64,000 nucleotides of DNA from contig CAJUIX010000004.1 of NCBI GenBank assembly GCA_910586665.1, positions 1 through 64,000 on the forward strand, given 5' to 3'. This document shows positions 1 to 8,632 of the stretch, one piece after another. The DNA is from an uncultured Duncaniella sp. (GTDB lineage Bacteria; Bacteroidota; Bacteroidia; Bacteroidales; Muribaculaceae). A program made the position numbers and the translations under genes. Position 1 is the stretch's first letter. Every line of letters begins with the position of its first letter. A model generated the notes under the pieces. The model ran no database searches and had not been told where the DNA came from. It worked only from the letters and a program-made list of their open reading frames with translations.

Positions 1-55
1 ACCCGCGACCCCAACCTTGGCAAGGTTGTGCTCTACCAACTGAGCTATTTTCGCG
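1..55 (-). tRNA. tRNA-Gly (GCC), 3' part outside the window
   Basis: Read on the minus strand from 55 downward, the sequence gives an acceptor 5' strand GCGAAAA, a D-arm GCTC-AGTTGGTA-GAGC and an anticodon arm CAACC-TTGCCAA-GGTTG. The anticodon is GCC, so it decodes glycine. The variable loop and the start of the T-arm (GCGGGT) are visible, but the gene runs off position 1, so the 3' acceptor strand cannot be checked. Confidence 0.92.
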
Positions 56-110
56 TTGGTTTTTGTTGTTTTTTTGTAGTCTCAGCGGCTGTTCTTCCGT
101 TTTGACGTTG

Positions 111-141
111 CAAAGGTAGGCACTTGTCGGGAACTGTGCAA
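111..141 (-). promoter_or_regulatory. Promoter for tRNA-Gly
   Basis: On the minus strand, TACCTTTG (111-118) matches the Bacteroidetes -7 element TAnnTTTG. A TTG at 139-141 lies 20 bp upstream as the -33 element. The predicted start is about 50 bp before the tRNA. The rest of 142-315 shows no other feature I can support. Confidence 0.6.
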
Positions 142-315
142 GTGTTGCTACTTCGTTTAACATGAATTTAACAAATGCGACCTCCATAACCTGCTATTTG
201 TTAACGTATGTGAATAAAATCAACCTATTTTTGAACTATTTTTCCCTGGGTGGCGTTTTTTCTTTACATATAATAACCCCGAGCGCCATATCTACGAACA
301 ACACTATAAATATTT

Positions 316-1005
316 ATGAAAAATCTCATTTTGCTTCGTCACGGACAGAGCCGGTGGAACCTTGAAAACCGTTTCACGGGCTGGACCGACGTCGAGCTTT
401 CGCCGAAGGGTAGGGAGGAGGCCCGCCATGCGGGAGAGCTGCTTGCCGCCTCCGGGCTTGAGCCTCGATATTGCTTCACCTCCTATCTGCGTCGTGCCAT
501 ACAGACGCTCGACATTGCCCTTGACGCTATGGACCGTCTATGGCTCCCCGTGGTCAAGGACTGGCATCTCAACGAGCGCCACTACGGCGCCCTACAGGGT
601 CTCAATAAGAAAGACACCGCCGAGAAGTATGGCGACGAGCAGGTGCACATCTGGCGTCGCAGCTACGACATTGCTCCACCGGCCCTCGATGCCGACGACG
701 AGCGCTATCCCGGCCATGATCCGCGCTATTCCTCCCTCGCCGAGGAGTCACTGCCCCTCACAGAGTCGCTGAAGGATACCGTGGCGCGAGTGGTGCCCTG
801 CTGGGAGGAGCTGATAGCCCCGGCTCTCGGTCTTTATGACACGGTCTTCATTGCTGCCCACGGCAACTCTCTGCGCGCGCTCGTCATGATGCTCCTCCAC
901 AAGACCCCGGAGGAAATCGTCGGCGAGGAAATCCCGACAGGCGTCCCCCGCGTCCTCCGTCTCACCGACCGACTCAAAGTTACCTCCGACGAATACCTCA
1001 AATAA
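316..1005 (+). CDS. gpmA: 2,3-bisphosphoglycerate-dependent phosphoglycerate mutase
   Basis: This is the glycolytic enzyme that interconverts 3- and 2-phosphoglycerate in the cytosol through a phosphohistidine. The 229-residue product has the family signature LRHGQSRWNLENRFTGW, with catalytic His9. It also has Glu87/Arg88 in the NERHYGALQG block, and the second active-site histidine His182 in AAHGNSLRAL. Length and motifs match E. coli GpmA closely. The ATG at 316 gives MKNLILLRHG, the usual N-terminus. A terminator follows, shared with the convergent clpC gene. Start codons of overlapping frames upstream give no family match. Confidence 0.96.
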   Translation: MKNLILLRHGQSRWNLENRFTGWTDVELSPKGREEARHAGELLAASGLEPRYCFTSYLRRAIQTLDIALDAMDRLWLPVVKDWHLNERHYGALQGLNKKDTAEKYGDEQVHIWRRSYDIAPPALDADDERYPGHDPRYSSLAEESLPLTESLKDTVARVVPCWEELIAPALGLYDTVFIAAHGNSLRALVMMLLHKTPEEIVGEEIPTGVPRVLRLTDRLKVTSDEYLK

Positions 1006-1035
1006 CACCTCTGACGATTCCTTAATAAAACGCTT

Positions 1036-1085
1036 ATCCCCGATAGCTCTTCTTATCGAACTATCGGGGATGATTTTGATTTTTA
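1036..1085. terminator. Bidirectional terminator between gpmA and clpC
   Basis: An 11-bp perfect stem, ATCCCCGATAG (1036-1046) with CTATCGGGGAT (1061-1071), has a 14-nt loop. T-rich sequence follows on the plus side and AATAAAA precedes it, so it can serve both convergent genes. Confidence 0.85.
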
Positions 1086-1107
1086 CTATGTGCTTACGGT
1101 TCTCGGA

Positions 1108-3735
1108 CTATTCCGACGCGTCGGCGGAGCTGACCTCCTGGTGAGCGTTGTCGGCTGTGTCGCGGGATTGTTCGCCCGGAATAATGGCCGTGGTCAGTTC
1201 CTCGGCTCCTGTGCTGTAGCTGACGCTGATAGTGTCACCCGCGTTAAGCTCCGACTCGATGATAAGCTCGGCAAGCTTGTCCTCAAGATATTTCTGAATG
1301 GCTCGTTTGAGCGGACGGGCGCCATATTGCGCGTCATATCCCTTCTCGGCAATGAAATTCTTGGCCTCCTCGGTGATTTCGAGAGTGTAGCCAAGCTCAT
1401 TCACGCGCTTGTTGAAGCCGGCAAGCTCGATGTCGATAATCTTGAAGATAGCCTCCTTCGACAGCGGGTCAAACATGATTATATCGTCGATTCTGTTGAG
1501 GAACTCCGGCGCGAAAGCCTTGTTGAGAGCCTTGCGGAGCACTCCCTGGCTATACTCCTTGTCGTCGGCGGGGCGCGAATTGAAGCCGATACCTCCGCCG
1601 AAGTCCTTCAGCTGGCGCGAGCCTATGTTGGAGGTCATGATAATTACCGTGTTCTTGAAATCGATGCGGCGTCCGAGCGAGTCGGTCAGGCGCCCTTCGT
1701 CCATAACCTGCAGCAGGAGATTGAACACGTCGGGATGCGCCTTCTCAATCTCGTCGAGAAGCACGATAGAGTAGGGGTGGCGGCGCACCTTCTCCGTCAG
1801 CTGGCCCCCCTCCTCGTAGCCTACATATCCCGGAGGCGCTCCGACGAGGCGCGACACCGTAAACTTCTCCATATACTCGCTCATGTCTATACGGATGAGC
1901 GTGTCGGAGGAGTCAAACATATACTCGGCCAGCTTCTTGGCCAAGTGAGTCTTGCCTACGCCTGTCGGGCCGAGGAAGAGGAAGGTGCCTATGGGCTTGT
2001 TGGGGTCTTTGAGGCCTATGCGGTTACGCTGGATGGCCTTGACGACCTTGTCGATAGCCGGATCCTGGCCGATAATCTTTGCTTTGAGTGCGGGCGACAT
2101 CTCTTTGAGTCGCTTCCCCTCCGCCTGGGCCACGCGCTGCACAGGCACGCCGGTCATCATTGCCACTACCTCCGCCACCTTGTCGGCGTCGACGGTCTCG
2201 CGCATCTCGTTGAGTTGCTCCTCCCACTTGGCTTTCGCCTCCTCGAGCATGGTCTTGAGCTGTTGCTCCTTGTCCCGATAGGAGGCGGCCTTCTCGAAGT
2301 TCTGCGACTGGGCGGCGCGCAGTTTTTGGGCCGACACCTCCTCGATTCGCTGCTCGAGCTGCTCGATTTCCTTCGGCACGGCTATGTTTGTCACATGCAC
2401 TCGGCTTCCGGCCTCGTCCATAGCGTCGATAGCCTTGTCGGGGAAGTTGCGGTCGGAGATATAGCGCTCTGTCAGCTGCACGCAGGCGTCGAGGGCCTCG
2501 GGAGTGTAGTTGACATTGTGGTGCTCCTCATATTTGTCCTTGATATTGTCGAGAATCACCCTCGTCTCCTCTGAGGTGGTCGGTTCGACCATCACCTTCT
2601 GGAAGCGACGTTCAAGGGCACCGTCGTTTTCGATATTCTTGCGATACTCGTCGAGCGTCGTCGCGCCGATGCACTGGATTTCGCCGCGCGCGAGGGCCGG
2701 TTTGAGCAGGTTGGCCGCATCCATAGAGCCGGCGGCATTGCCCGCGCCGACAATTGTGTGGAGCTCGTCGATAAAGAGTATGACATCCTTGTTTTTCGAC
2801 AGCTCGTCGAGTATGGCCTTGATTCTCTCCTCGAACTGGCCGCGATACTTGGTTCCGGCCACGATAGAGGCCATGTCGAGCGACACTACGCGCTTCCCGA
2901 AAAGAATCCTCGACACCTTGCGCTGCACGATGCGGAGCGCGAGCCCCTCGACTATGGCCGACTTGCCCACGCCCGGCTCGCCGATGAGCACCGGGTTGTT
3001 CTTCTTGCGGCGGCTGAGGATTTGGGCCAGGCGCTCTATCTCCACGTCGCGCCCCACGACCGGGTCGAGTCTGTTCTCCTCGGCTGCCAGTGTCATGTCG
3101 TTGCCATATTTGTCGAGCACCGGGGTGTCATTGCCCCTGCGCTGGGCTGTCGTCGCGCCTGTCTGGCGCTTCTTGTCGCCCGAAGGCTGGCTGTGGCTCT
3201 CCGGCGGGCGCGGGGGCATGTCGTCCTCCTCGTCATCGTCGGCAAAGTCCGAGTTCATCGCTGTCGGTATGTCGGCGTCTGCTGCTACGAGTCGGTAGAG
3301 TGACTCGTAGGTGATGCCGGCGCGGTGAAACATGTCCATCAGCTCCGAATTCTGCGCGTCGGAGTTGTGGAATATGGCTAAGAGCAGGTGTATCGCGTCG
3401 ACTTCGTTGCTCTTGAGCATACGGGCTTCGAGCACGCTGAGCTTGATGATGCGCCCTGTCAGGTCGCTCAGGCTCACGTCAGCCACCCCGACCTGCCCCT
3501 GGTATGCCCCCTCGGTGGCGGCATTGAAGAGGGCCTTGTCAAGGTTCTCGCGAAGCTCGTAGGCCGACGCCCCCTTTGCCGAGCGGTCAATCAGGCGTGC
3601 CGGCTCCCCCTCCATGTCTGTTAGAAGTGATATGAGGAGGTGCTCCGGCATGACATAACGGCTGTTGTGACGCGCCGCCTGCTTTGGGGAGTCTGAAATT
3701 ATTTCTTTGAATTTTCGAGAATAAACAGTGTCCAT
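1108..3735 (-). CDS. clpC: ATP-dependent Clp protease ATP-binding subunit, ClpC-like
   Basis: AAA+ unfoldase that feeds proteins to ClpP. Taking the ATG at 3735 (MDTVYSRKFKEI) gives 875 residues. An upstream in-frame extension to 3900 lacks family-like sequence and is rejected. In order there is a Clp N-terminal repeat domain (about 1-150), then an acidic linker. AAA module 1 has Walker A GEPGVGKS at 252-259 and a VILFIDELHT Walker B. A UVR-like coiled middle region (about 475-495) places it with ClpC rather than ClpB. AAA module 2 has GPTGVGKT at 589-596 and LLDEIEKAHPDVF. It is divergent from gyrA and convergent with gpmA. Regulation may be by stress, but no CtsR or CIRCE-like operator was recognised. 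Confidence 0.93.
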   Translation of the reverse strand: MDTVYSRKFKEIISDSPKQAARHNSRYVMPEHLLISLLTDMEGEPARLIDRSAKGASAYELRENLDKALFNAATEGAYQGQVGVADVSLSDLTGRIIKLSVLEARMLKSNEVDAIHLLLAIFHNSDAQNSELMDMFHRAGITYESLYRLVAADADIPTAMNSDFADDDEEDDMPPRPPESHSQPSGDKKRQTGATTAQRRGNDTPVLDKYGNDMTLAAEENRLDPVVGRDVEIERLAQILSRRKKNNPVLIGEPGVGKSAIVEGLALRIVQRKVSRILFGKRVVSLDMASIVAGTKYRGQFEERIKAILDELSKNKDVILFIDELHTIVGAGNAAGSMDAANLLKPALARGEIQCIGATTLDEYRKNIENDGALERRFQKVMVEPTTSEETRVILDNIKDKYEEHHNVNYTPEALDACVQLTERYISDRNFPDKAIDAMDEAGSRVHVTNIAVPKEIEQLEQRIEEVSAQKLRAAQSQNFEKAASYRDKEQQLKTMLEEAKAKWEEQLNEMRETVDADKVAEVVAMMTGVPVQRVAQAEGKRLKEMSPALKAKIIGQDPAIDKVVKAIQRNRIGLKDPNKPIGTFLFLGPTGVGKTHLAKKLAEYMFDSSDTLIRIDMSEYMEKFTVSRLVGAPPGYVGYEEGGQLTEKVRRHPYSIVLLDEIEKAHPDVFNLLLQVMDEGRLTDSLGRRIDFKNTVIIMTSNIGSRQLKDFGGGIGFNSRPADDKEYSQGVLRKALNKAFAPEFLNRIDDIIMFDPLSKEAIFKIIDIELAGFNKRVNELGYTLEITEEAKNFIAEKGYDAQYGARPLKRAIQKYLEDKLAELIIESELNAGDTISVSYSTGAEELTTAIIPGEQSRDTADNAHQEVSSADASE

Positions 3736-3911
3736 CTTTGTTGTGTACCTTTCTTTTGTTAAGTGGTGAATTAGCATCAGGGGTCTCGGGCGGGGACATC
3801 GCGCCCTGTGGTTCTGACCCTCGTAGTGCCGACATTCAGAGTTGCTACAAAAACTGTGCCAAACTCTGCCTGCCGTATTATAATAACAATTAAAAAACAT
3901 TTCTTACACTG

Positions 3912-3948
3912 CAAAGATACGATTTTTACAAAATATTTCTTACCTTTG
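3912..3948. promoter_or_regulatory. Back-to-back -7 elements for clpC (minus) and gyrA (plus)
   Basis: On the minus strand TATCTTTG (3912-3919) and on the plus strand TACCTTTG (3941-3948) both fit TAnnTTTG. They diverge from a shared core of about 21 bp. Neither has a clear TTG at the expected 19-20 bp, because those positions fall in or near the other promoter. The clpC leader would be about 170 nt and the gyrA leader about 130 nt. Nothing else was recognised in 3736-4079. Confidence 0.5.
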
Positions 3949-4079
3949 TCGGGAAAAATCCTATTGGGATTTCCACTGCGCCACATTAATTAATATAGTA
4001 AAAAGGAAAATATTTTTTGAGGCAAGGACCCCGTGTGATGTGACTCCGGGACAGTGGCTGCCTCCGCATTGTAAAAGCT

Positions 4080-6716
4080 ATGATTGAACAAGATCGTATC
4101 ATCAAGATCAATATTGAGAACGAGATGAAGAGCGCCTACATCGACTATTCGATGTCGGTAATCGTGTCGCGTGCCCTGCCGGATGTGCGCGACGGACTCA
4201 AACCCGTACACAGACGTGTGCTTTTCGGTATGAACGAAATGGGCAACACTTCTGACCGCCCCCACAAGAAGTCGGCCAACTGTGTCGGTGAAGTCATGGG
4301 TAAATACCACCCCCACGGCGACTCGTCGATCTATGGTACTGTTGTGCGCCTCGCCCAGCCCTGGGCCATGCGCTATACCCTCGTGGACGGCCACGGTAAC
4401 TTCGGATCGGTCGACGGCGACGGCGCTGCCGCCATGCGTTACACCGAGGTGCGTCTCGACAAGCTCGGCGAGGAGATGCTCGCCGACATCGACAGCGACA
4501 CTGTCGACTTCCAGCCGAACTACGACAACTCCCGCAAGGAGCCCGTGGTGCTCCCGACCCGCTTCCCCAATCTCCTCGTCAACGGAGCGTCGGGTATCGC
4601 TGTCGGCATGGCCACCAATATGCCCACCCACAACCTCTCCGAGTCAATCAACGCATGTATTGCCTATATCGACAATCCCGAGATTGACATAGAGGGGCTT
4701 ATGAAATACATCCCTGCCCCTGACTTCCCCACCGGCGGTACCATCTACGGCTACAGCGGTGTCAAGGAAGCCTACGAGACAGGCCGAGGCCGAGTGGTCA
4801 TCCGCTCGAAGGCCGAAATCGAGGTCGAGGACAATCATGAGAACATCATCGTCCACGAAATCCCCTACGGCGTCAACAAGGCCGAACTCATAGCCTACAT
4901 CGCCCAGCTCGTCAACGACAAGAAGCTCGACGGCATCGCCGACATTAACGACGAGAGTAACTACAAGGGTATGCGCATCGTCATCAAGCTCAAGAGCGAC
5001 GCCAACGCCAGCGTGGTCCTCAACAAGCTCTACAAGATGACCCAGATGCAGGCCTCGTTCAGCGTCAACAACGTGGCCCTCGTCAATGGCCGTCCAAAGA
5101 CCCTCAACCTCAAGGAGCTTATCAGCGAGTTTGTCGCCCACCGTCACGAGGTGGTCATCCGCCGCACCCGCTTCGAGCTTAACCGCGCCCAGGAGCGCGC
5201 CCACATCCTCGAAGGACTCATCATCGCATCGCAGAACATCGACGAGGTCATAAAGATTATCCGTGCCGCCTCCGACACCGTGAGCGCCCGCGAGGCTCTC
5301 AAAGAGCGCTTCGGACTCACCGACCCGCAGACGGCAGCCATCGTAGAGATGCGCCTCCGCCAGCTCACAGGTCTCGAGCAGGACAAGCTCCGCAACGAGT
5401 ACGAGGCTCTCGAGGTCGAGATAGCCCGTCTCGAGCTCATTCTCTCCGATGACCGCACCTGCCGCGAGCTCATCAAGAAGGAACTTGCCGAGGTCCGTGA
5501 CAAGTATGGCGACGAGCGCCACACCGACATAGACTACACCGCCGGCGACTTCAACGCCGAGGATTTCTATGCCGACGACGACATGATTATCACCGTGTCG
5601 CACTTCGGCTACATCAAGCGCACCCAGCTCAGCGAGTTCCGCGCGCAGAACCGCGGCGGAGTCGGCGCCAAGGGCTCCGACACCCGCAACGAGGACTTCA
5701 TCGAGCACATCTATCCCGCCTCGATGCACAACTATATGCTCTTCTTCACACAGAAGGGCCGCTGCTACTGGCTCAAGGTCTACGAGATTCCCGAAGGCGC
5801 CAAGAACTCCAAGGGTCGCGCCATTCAGAATATGCTCAACATCGAGTCCGACGACTCCGTCAAGGCGTTTATCTGCACCAAGTCGCTCGGCGATGCTGAC
5901 TTTGTCCGCACCCACAACCTTGTCTTCGCCACCAAGAAGGGCGTCATAAAGAAGACACGTCTCGAGGCCTATTCCCGCCCGCGTGCCCGCGGCGTCAATG
6001 CAATCATCATCCGTGAGGGCGACGAGCTGCTGGCCGTGGAGATGACCGACGGCAACAGCGAGATTCTTCTCGCCAATCGCAACGGCCGCGCAATCCGCTT
6101 CCCCGAGGACAAGGTGCGTGAGATGGGCCGCATGTCGGCCGGCGTGCGCGGCATGACTCTCGACGGCGATGACGACGAGGTAGTAGGCATGATCTGCATG
6201 CCCCGCGGCACTGTCAACGACGTCATGGTGCTCAGCGAGCGCGGCTACGGCAAGCGCACCCCGCTCGACACCGAGGTCCGCGACGAGGAGGGCAACATCG
6301 TCGAGAAGGTTCCCGTCTACCGCGTCACCAACCGTGGCGGCAAGGGTGTCCGCACGATGAACGTTACCGAGAAGACAGGCCGCCTCGTGGCAATCGAGAG
6401 CGTCAACGACGACAATGACCTCGTCATCATCAACAAGAGCGGCATCACCCTCCGCATCCACGTCGCCGACATCCGTGTCCAGGGCCGTGCCACCCAGGGT
6501 GTCCGCATCATCAACCTTGAGAAGCGCAACGACACCATTGCCTCCGTCTGCTGCGTCGACTCCGACCCCGAGGAGGAGGTCGAGACCGTAGAGGCCCAGG
6601 AACTTGACCCCGAGATGATGGTCGAGGAGCCAATCGAAGCCGAGGAGGTCGAGGAGGAGATTCTCGACGAGGAGGATGACGACATCGCCGCCGAGGCCGA
6701 AGAAGATGAAGTATAA
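4080..6716 (+). CDS. gyrA: DNA gyrase subunit A
   Basis: Type IIA topoisomerase subunit that breaks and rejoins DNA and, with GyrB, introduces negative supercoils. The product has 878 residues. The N-terminal breakage domain contains the quinolone-determining stretch KYHPHGDSSIYGTVVR and the catalytic Tyr121 in AAAMRYTE. The C-terminal beta-pinwheel contains a GyrA box QNRGGVGAKG near residues 522-530, which identifies gyrase rather than ParC. A strongly acidic tail (about the last 40 residues) ends the protein. The residue equivalent to E. coli Asp87 is Gly86, whereas Ser82 (E. coli Ser83) is conserved. The TPR gene begins 32 bp downstream on the same strand. Confidence 0.97.
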   Translation: MIEQDRIIKINIENEMKSAYIDYSMSVIVSRALPDVRDGLKPVHRRVLFGMNEMGNTSDRPHKKSANCVGEVMGKYHPHGDSSIYGTVVRLAQPWAMRYTLVDGHGNFGSVDGDGAAAMRYTEVRLDKLGEEMLADIDSDTVDFQPNYDNSRKEPVVLPTRFPNLLVNGASGIAVGMATNMPTHNLSESINACIAYIDNPEIDIEGLMKYIPAPDFPTGGTIYGYSGVKEAYETGRGRVVIRSKAEIEVEDNHENIIVHEIPYGVNKAELIAYIAQLVNDKKLDGIADINDESNYKGMRIVIKLKSDANASVVLNKLYKMTQMQASFSVNNVALVNGRPKTLNLKELISEFVAHRHEVVIRRTRFELNRAQERAHILEGLIIASQNIDEVIKIIRAASDTVSAREALKERFGLTDPQTAAIVEMRLRQLTGLEQDKLRNEYEALEVEIARLELILSDDRTCRELIKKELAEVRDKYGDERHTDIDYTAGDFNAEDFYADDDMIITVSHFGYIKRTQLSEFRAQNRGGVGAKGSDTRNEDFIEHIYPASMHNYMLFFTQKGRCYWLKVYEIPEGAKNSKGRAIQNMLNIESDDSVKAFICTKSLGDADFVRTHNLVFATKKGVIKKTRLEAYSRPRARGVNAIIIREGDELLAVEMTDGNSEILLANRNGRAIRFPEDKVREMGRMSAGVRGMTLDGDDDEVVGMICMPRGTVNDVMVLSERGYGKRTPLDTEVRDEEGNIVEKVPVYRVTNRGGKGVRTMNVTEKTGRLVAIESVNDDNDLVIINKSGITLRIHVADIRVQGRATQGVRIINLEKRNDTIASVCCVDSDPEEEVETVEAQELDPEMMVEEPIEAEEVEEEILDEEDDDIAAEAEEDEV

Positions 6717-6748
6717 TCATTAATACCCCTAATACTAATAATCTATTT

Positions 6749-7975
6749 ATGAAAAAAATCTGCGTCTTAACCGTTGGGCTGCTTGCAGCCGCTTCAATGA
6801 CCGCACAGGTTGCCGTGGTCAAGGAAGCCGAGAAAGCGTTCAAGAGCGCTGACAGCTATGCTGCCTATGAAAAGGCTCTCCAGGTAATCACTCCCGCCTT
6901 CTCAAACCCTGAAACCGACAAGGAAGCCCAGACCTACTGGATTCCCGGTAAAGCCGGCTTCAAACTCTATGACGACCTCTTCGCAAAAAAGACATTTGGC
7001 CAGGATGTAAACCTCGTCGACATGAGCAACGCTCTTCTTGACGGCTACACCTACGGCATGAAGGCCCTCTCGCTCGACACCGTTGTTGATGCCAAGGGCA
7101 AGGTGAAGACCAAGCTCTCAAAGGACATTGTCAGCCAGGTTGCCGGCCATGCTAATGACTTCCTCAATGCAGGTGCCGCCTACTGGGATGCCCGCGAGTT
7201 CAAGAAAGCCTACGAGGCTTTCAACGCCTACCTCGACATACCCGGCAATCCCCGTCTCGGCAAGAACGCTCCCGCAGCCCTTCCTGACTCCACAGTCGCT
7301 CAGATTCGCTACAACTGCGCTCTCGCTGCATGGCAGGCCGAGATGCTCGACAAGGCTGCCGAGGCTTTCGACCAGCTCCTGACTGTCGGATATGACGATC
7401 CCGCTGCATACGACTACGCCTACAGCGTCGCCTACAACCTCCAGGACGAGGGCCGCAAGCTCAAATACTCGCAGCTCGCCCTCGACAAGTTCGGCACCAA
7501 GGATCCCAAGTTCCTCCAGCGCATCGTCAGCAGCTATATCGACTCCAAGCAGTTCGACAAGGCAAAGACCATGCTCAACGACGCTATCGCCGCCGACCCG
7601 AACAACTCAGCCTACTATCTCTCACTCGGCGTCCTACTCGAGCAGGAGAATGACTACGCAGGTGCGAAGGACGCATACAAGAAGGCTGTGACCCTCGACG
7701 GCGAGAATGCCCTCAACAACCTCTACTATGGCCGTATGCTCGTCCAGCAGTACAACGACCTCGACCAGGGTGCTGCCAACATGCCCCAGCAGGAGTACAA
7801 CAAGTACAACTACGAGACCATGCGCCCCATCATCCTTGAGGCTGTGAAGTATCTTGAGAAGGCCTACCAGCTTGACAACGAGCAGACCGACGCTCTCCGC
7901 TATCTCAAGAACATCTACTATGTCCTCAACGACGGCGCCAACCTGGAGCGTGTTGAAAAACTCCTCGCCCAGTAA
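6749..7975 (+). CDS. Secreted tetratricopeptide-repeat protein
   Basis: The 408-residue protein has a clear Sec signal peptide (MKKICVLTVGLLAAASMTAQ), so it acts in the periplasm or envelope. The mature part carries several TPR-type helical pairs, for example around residues 190-330 (AAWQAEMLDKAAEAFDQLL and SAYYLSLGVLLEQENDYAGA). This implies protein-protein scaffolding rather than catalysis. It sits 32 bp after gyrA and may be co-transcribed, although the two functions are not obviously linked. A strong terminator follows. Similar gyrA-TPR pairs are, as far as I recall, common in Bacteroidales. The specific partner is unknown. Confidence 0.85.
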   Translation: MKKICVLTVGLLAAASMTAQVAVVKEAEKAFKSADSYAAYEKALQVITPAFSNPETDKEAQTYWIPGKAGFKLYDDLFAKKTFGQDVNLVDMSNALLDGYTYGMKALSLDTVVDAKGKVKTKLSKDIVSQVAGHANDFLNAGAAYWDAREFKKAYEAFNAYLDIPGNPRLGKNAPAALPDSTVAQIRYNCALAAWQAEMLDKAAEAFDQLLTVGYDDPAAYDYAYSVAYNLQDEGRKLKYSQLALDKFGTKDPKFLQRIVSSYIDSKQFDKAKTMLNDAIAADPNNSAYYLSLGVLLEQENDYAGAKDAYKKAVTLDGENALNNLYYGRMLVQQYNDLDQGAANMPQQEYNKYNYETMRPIILEAVKYLEKAYQLDNEQTDALRYLKNIYYVLNDGANLERVEKLLAQ

Positions 7976-8012
7976 TCCCGACCCTGTAGATTTTAAAAAC
8001 CGTATACATCGG

Positions 8013-8066
8013 AGCTGTGGCTGATTCCGCCAATCGCGGAAACCCGCCACAGCTTCTTTTCTTTCA
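8013..8066 (+). terminator. Terminator after the TPR gene
   Basis: Nested hairpin: outer stem AGCTGTGGC (8013-8021) with GCCACAGCT (8046-8054), inner stem TTCCGC (8025-8030) with GCGGAA (8036-8041), then the T-rich tail TCTTTTCTTTC. It ends just before the DUF1599 start codon at 8075. Confidence 0.8.
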
Positions 8067-8074
8067 CTTGAATT

Positions 8075-8632
8075 ATGACCGCAAGCACATCCACGCTTTC
8101 GACTATCCAACAGTTTGACCGCGCTCTCGCGCGCTGCCGCGAGGTCTTCATCGGCAAGCTCGGCGACTACGGCGCTTCATGGCGCATCATGCGTCCCCGC
8201 TCGATAACCGACCAGCTTTACATCAAGGCCAAGCGCATCCGCACCCTCGAGGAGGGGGAGGCTATGGTGGCCGAGGGCATCCTCGGCGAGTTCATGGCCA
8301 TTGTCAACTACGGCATCATAGGCCTCATACAGCTCCGTCTCGGCTATGCCGACGAGGCCGACATCGACTCTGCCCGCGCAGCCGCGCTCTACGATGAGTA
8401 TGCCGCCGCCGCCCGCTCCCTCATGGAGGCCAAGACCCATGACTACGGCGACGCATGGCGCGGCATGAGGATCAATTCCTACACCGACTTCATCCTCACC
8501 AAGCTCCAGCGCATAAAGGAAATCGAGGGCAACGGCGGCCGCACCGCCGTATCCGAGGGCATTGACTCTAACTACATGGACATAATCAACTATGCCGTCT
8601 TCGCAATCATCAAGCTCACCGAGGTGGACTGA
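8075..8632 (+). CDS. DUF1599 (nucleotide-modification-associated) domain protein
   Basis: The 185-residue cytosolic protein matches the DUF1599 family as I know it from Bacteroidetes. It carries two copies of the same module: around residues 25-60, KLGDYGASWRIMRPRSITDQ, and around 117-150, KTHDYGDAWRGMRINSYTDF. Each is followed by a KxxRIxxLE-like helix. The DYG-x-x-W-R-x-M-R core is repeated exactly, suggesting an internal duplication with two equivalent sites. The DoxX-like gene starts 41 bp before its stop, so the two are probably translationally coupled. The molecular function is not established. Confidence 0.8.
   Translation: MTASTSTLSTIQQFDRALARCREVFIGKLGDYGASWRIMRPRSITDQLYIKAKRIRTLEEGEAMVAEGILGEFMAIVNYGIIGLIQLRLGYADEADIDSARAAALYDEYAAAARSLMEAKTHDYGDAWRGMRINSYTDFILTKLQRIKEIEGNGGRTAVSEGIDSNYMDIINYAVFAIIKLTEVD

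Noticed and set aside
1090..2574. Long open frame on the plus strand opposite clpC
   Set aside because: It lies entirely within clpC in the opposite direction, has no recognisable domain, and its Leu/Val-rich composition is what high-GC codon bias produces on the complementary strand.
4042..4060. Minus-strand GCCACTGTCCCGGAGTC resembling pieces of a cobalamin riboswitch box
   Set aside because: It sits in the gyrA leader on the wrong strand, upstream of the clpC promoter, and no other riboswitch elements are present.
4644..6461. 605-codon open frame opposite gyrA
   Set aside because: Antisense shadow of gyrA; sequence is repetitive Val/Asp/Leu without any family match, and gyrA itself is certain.
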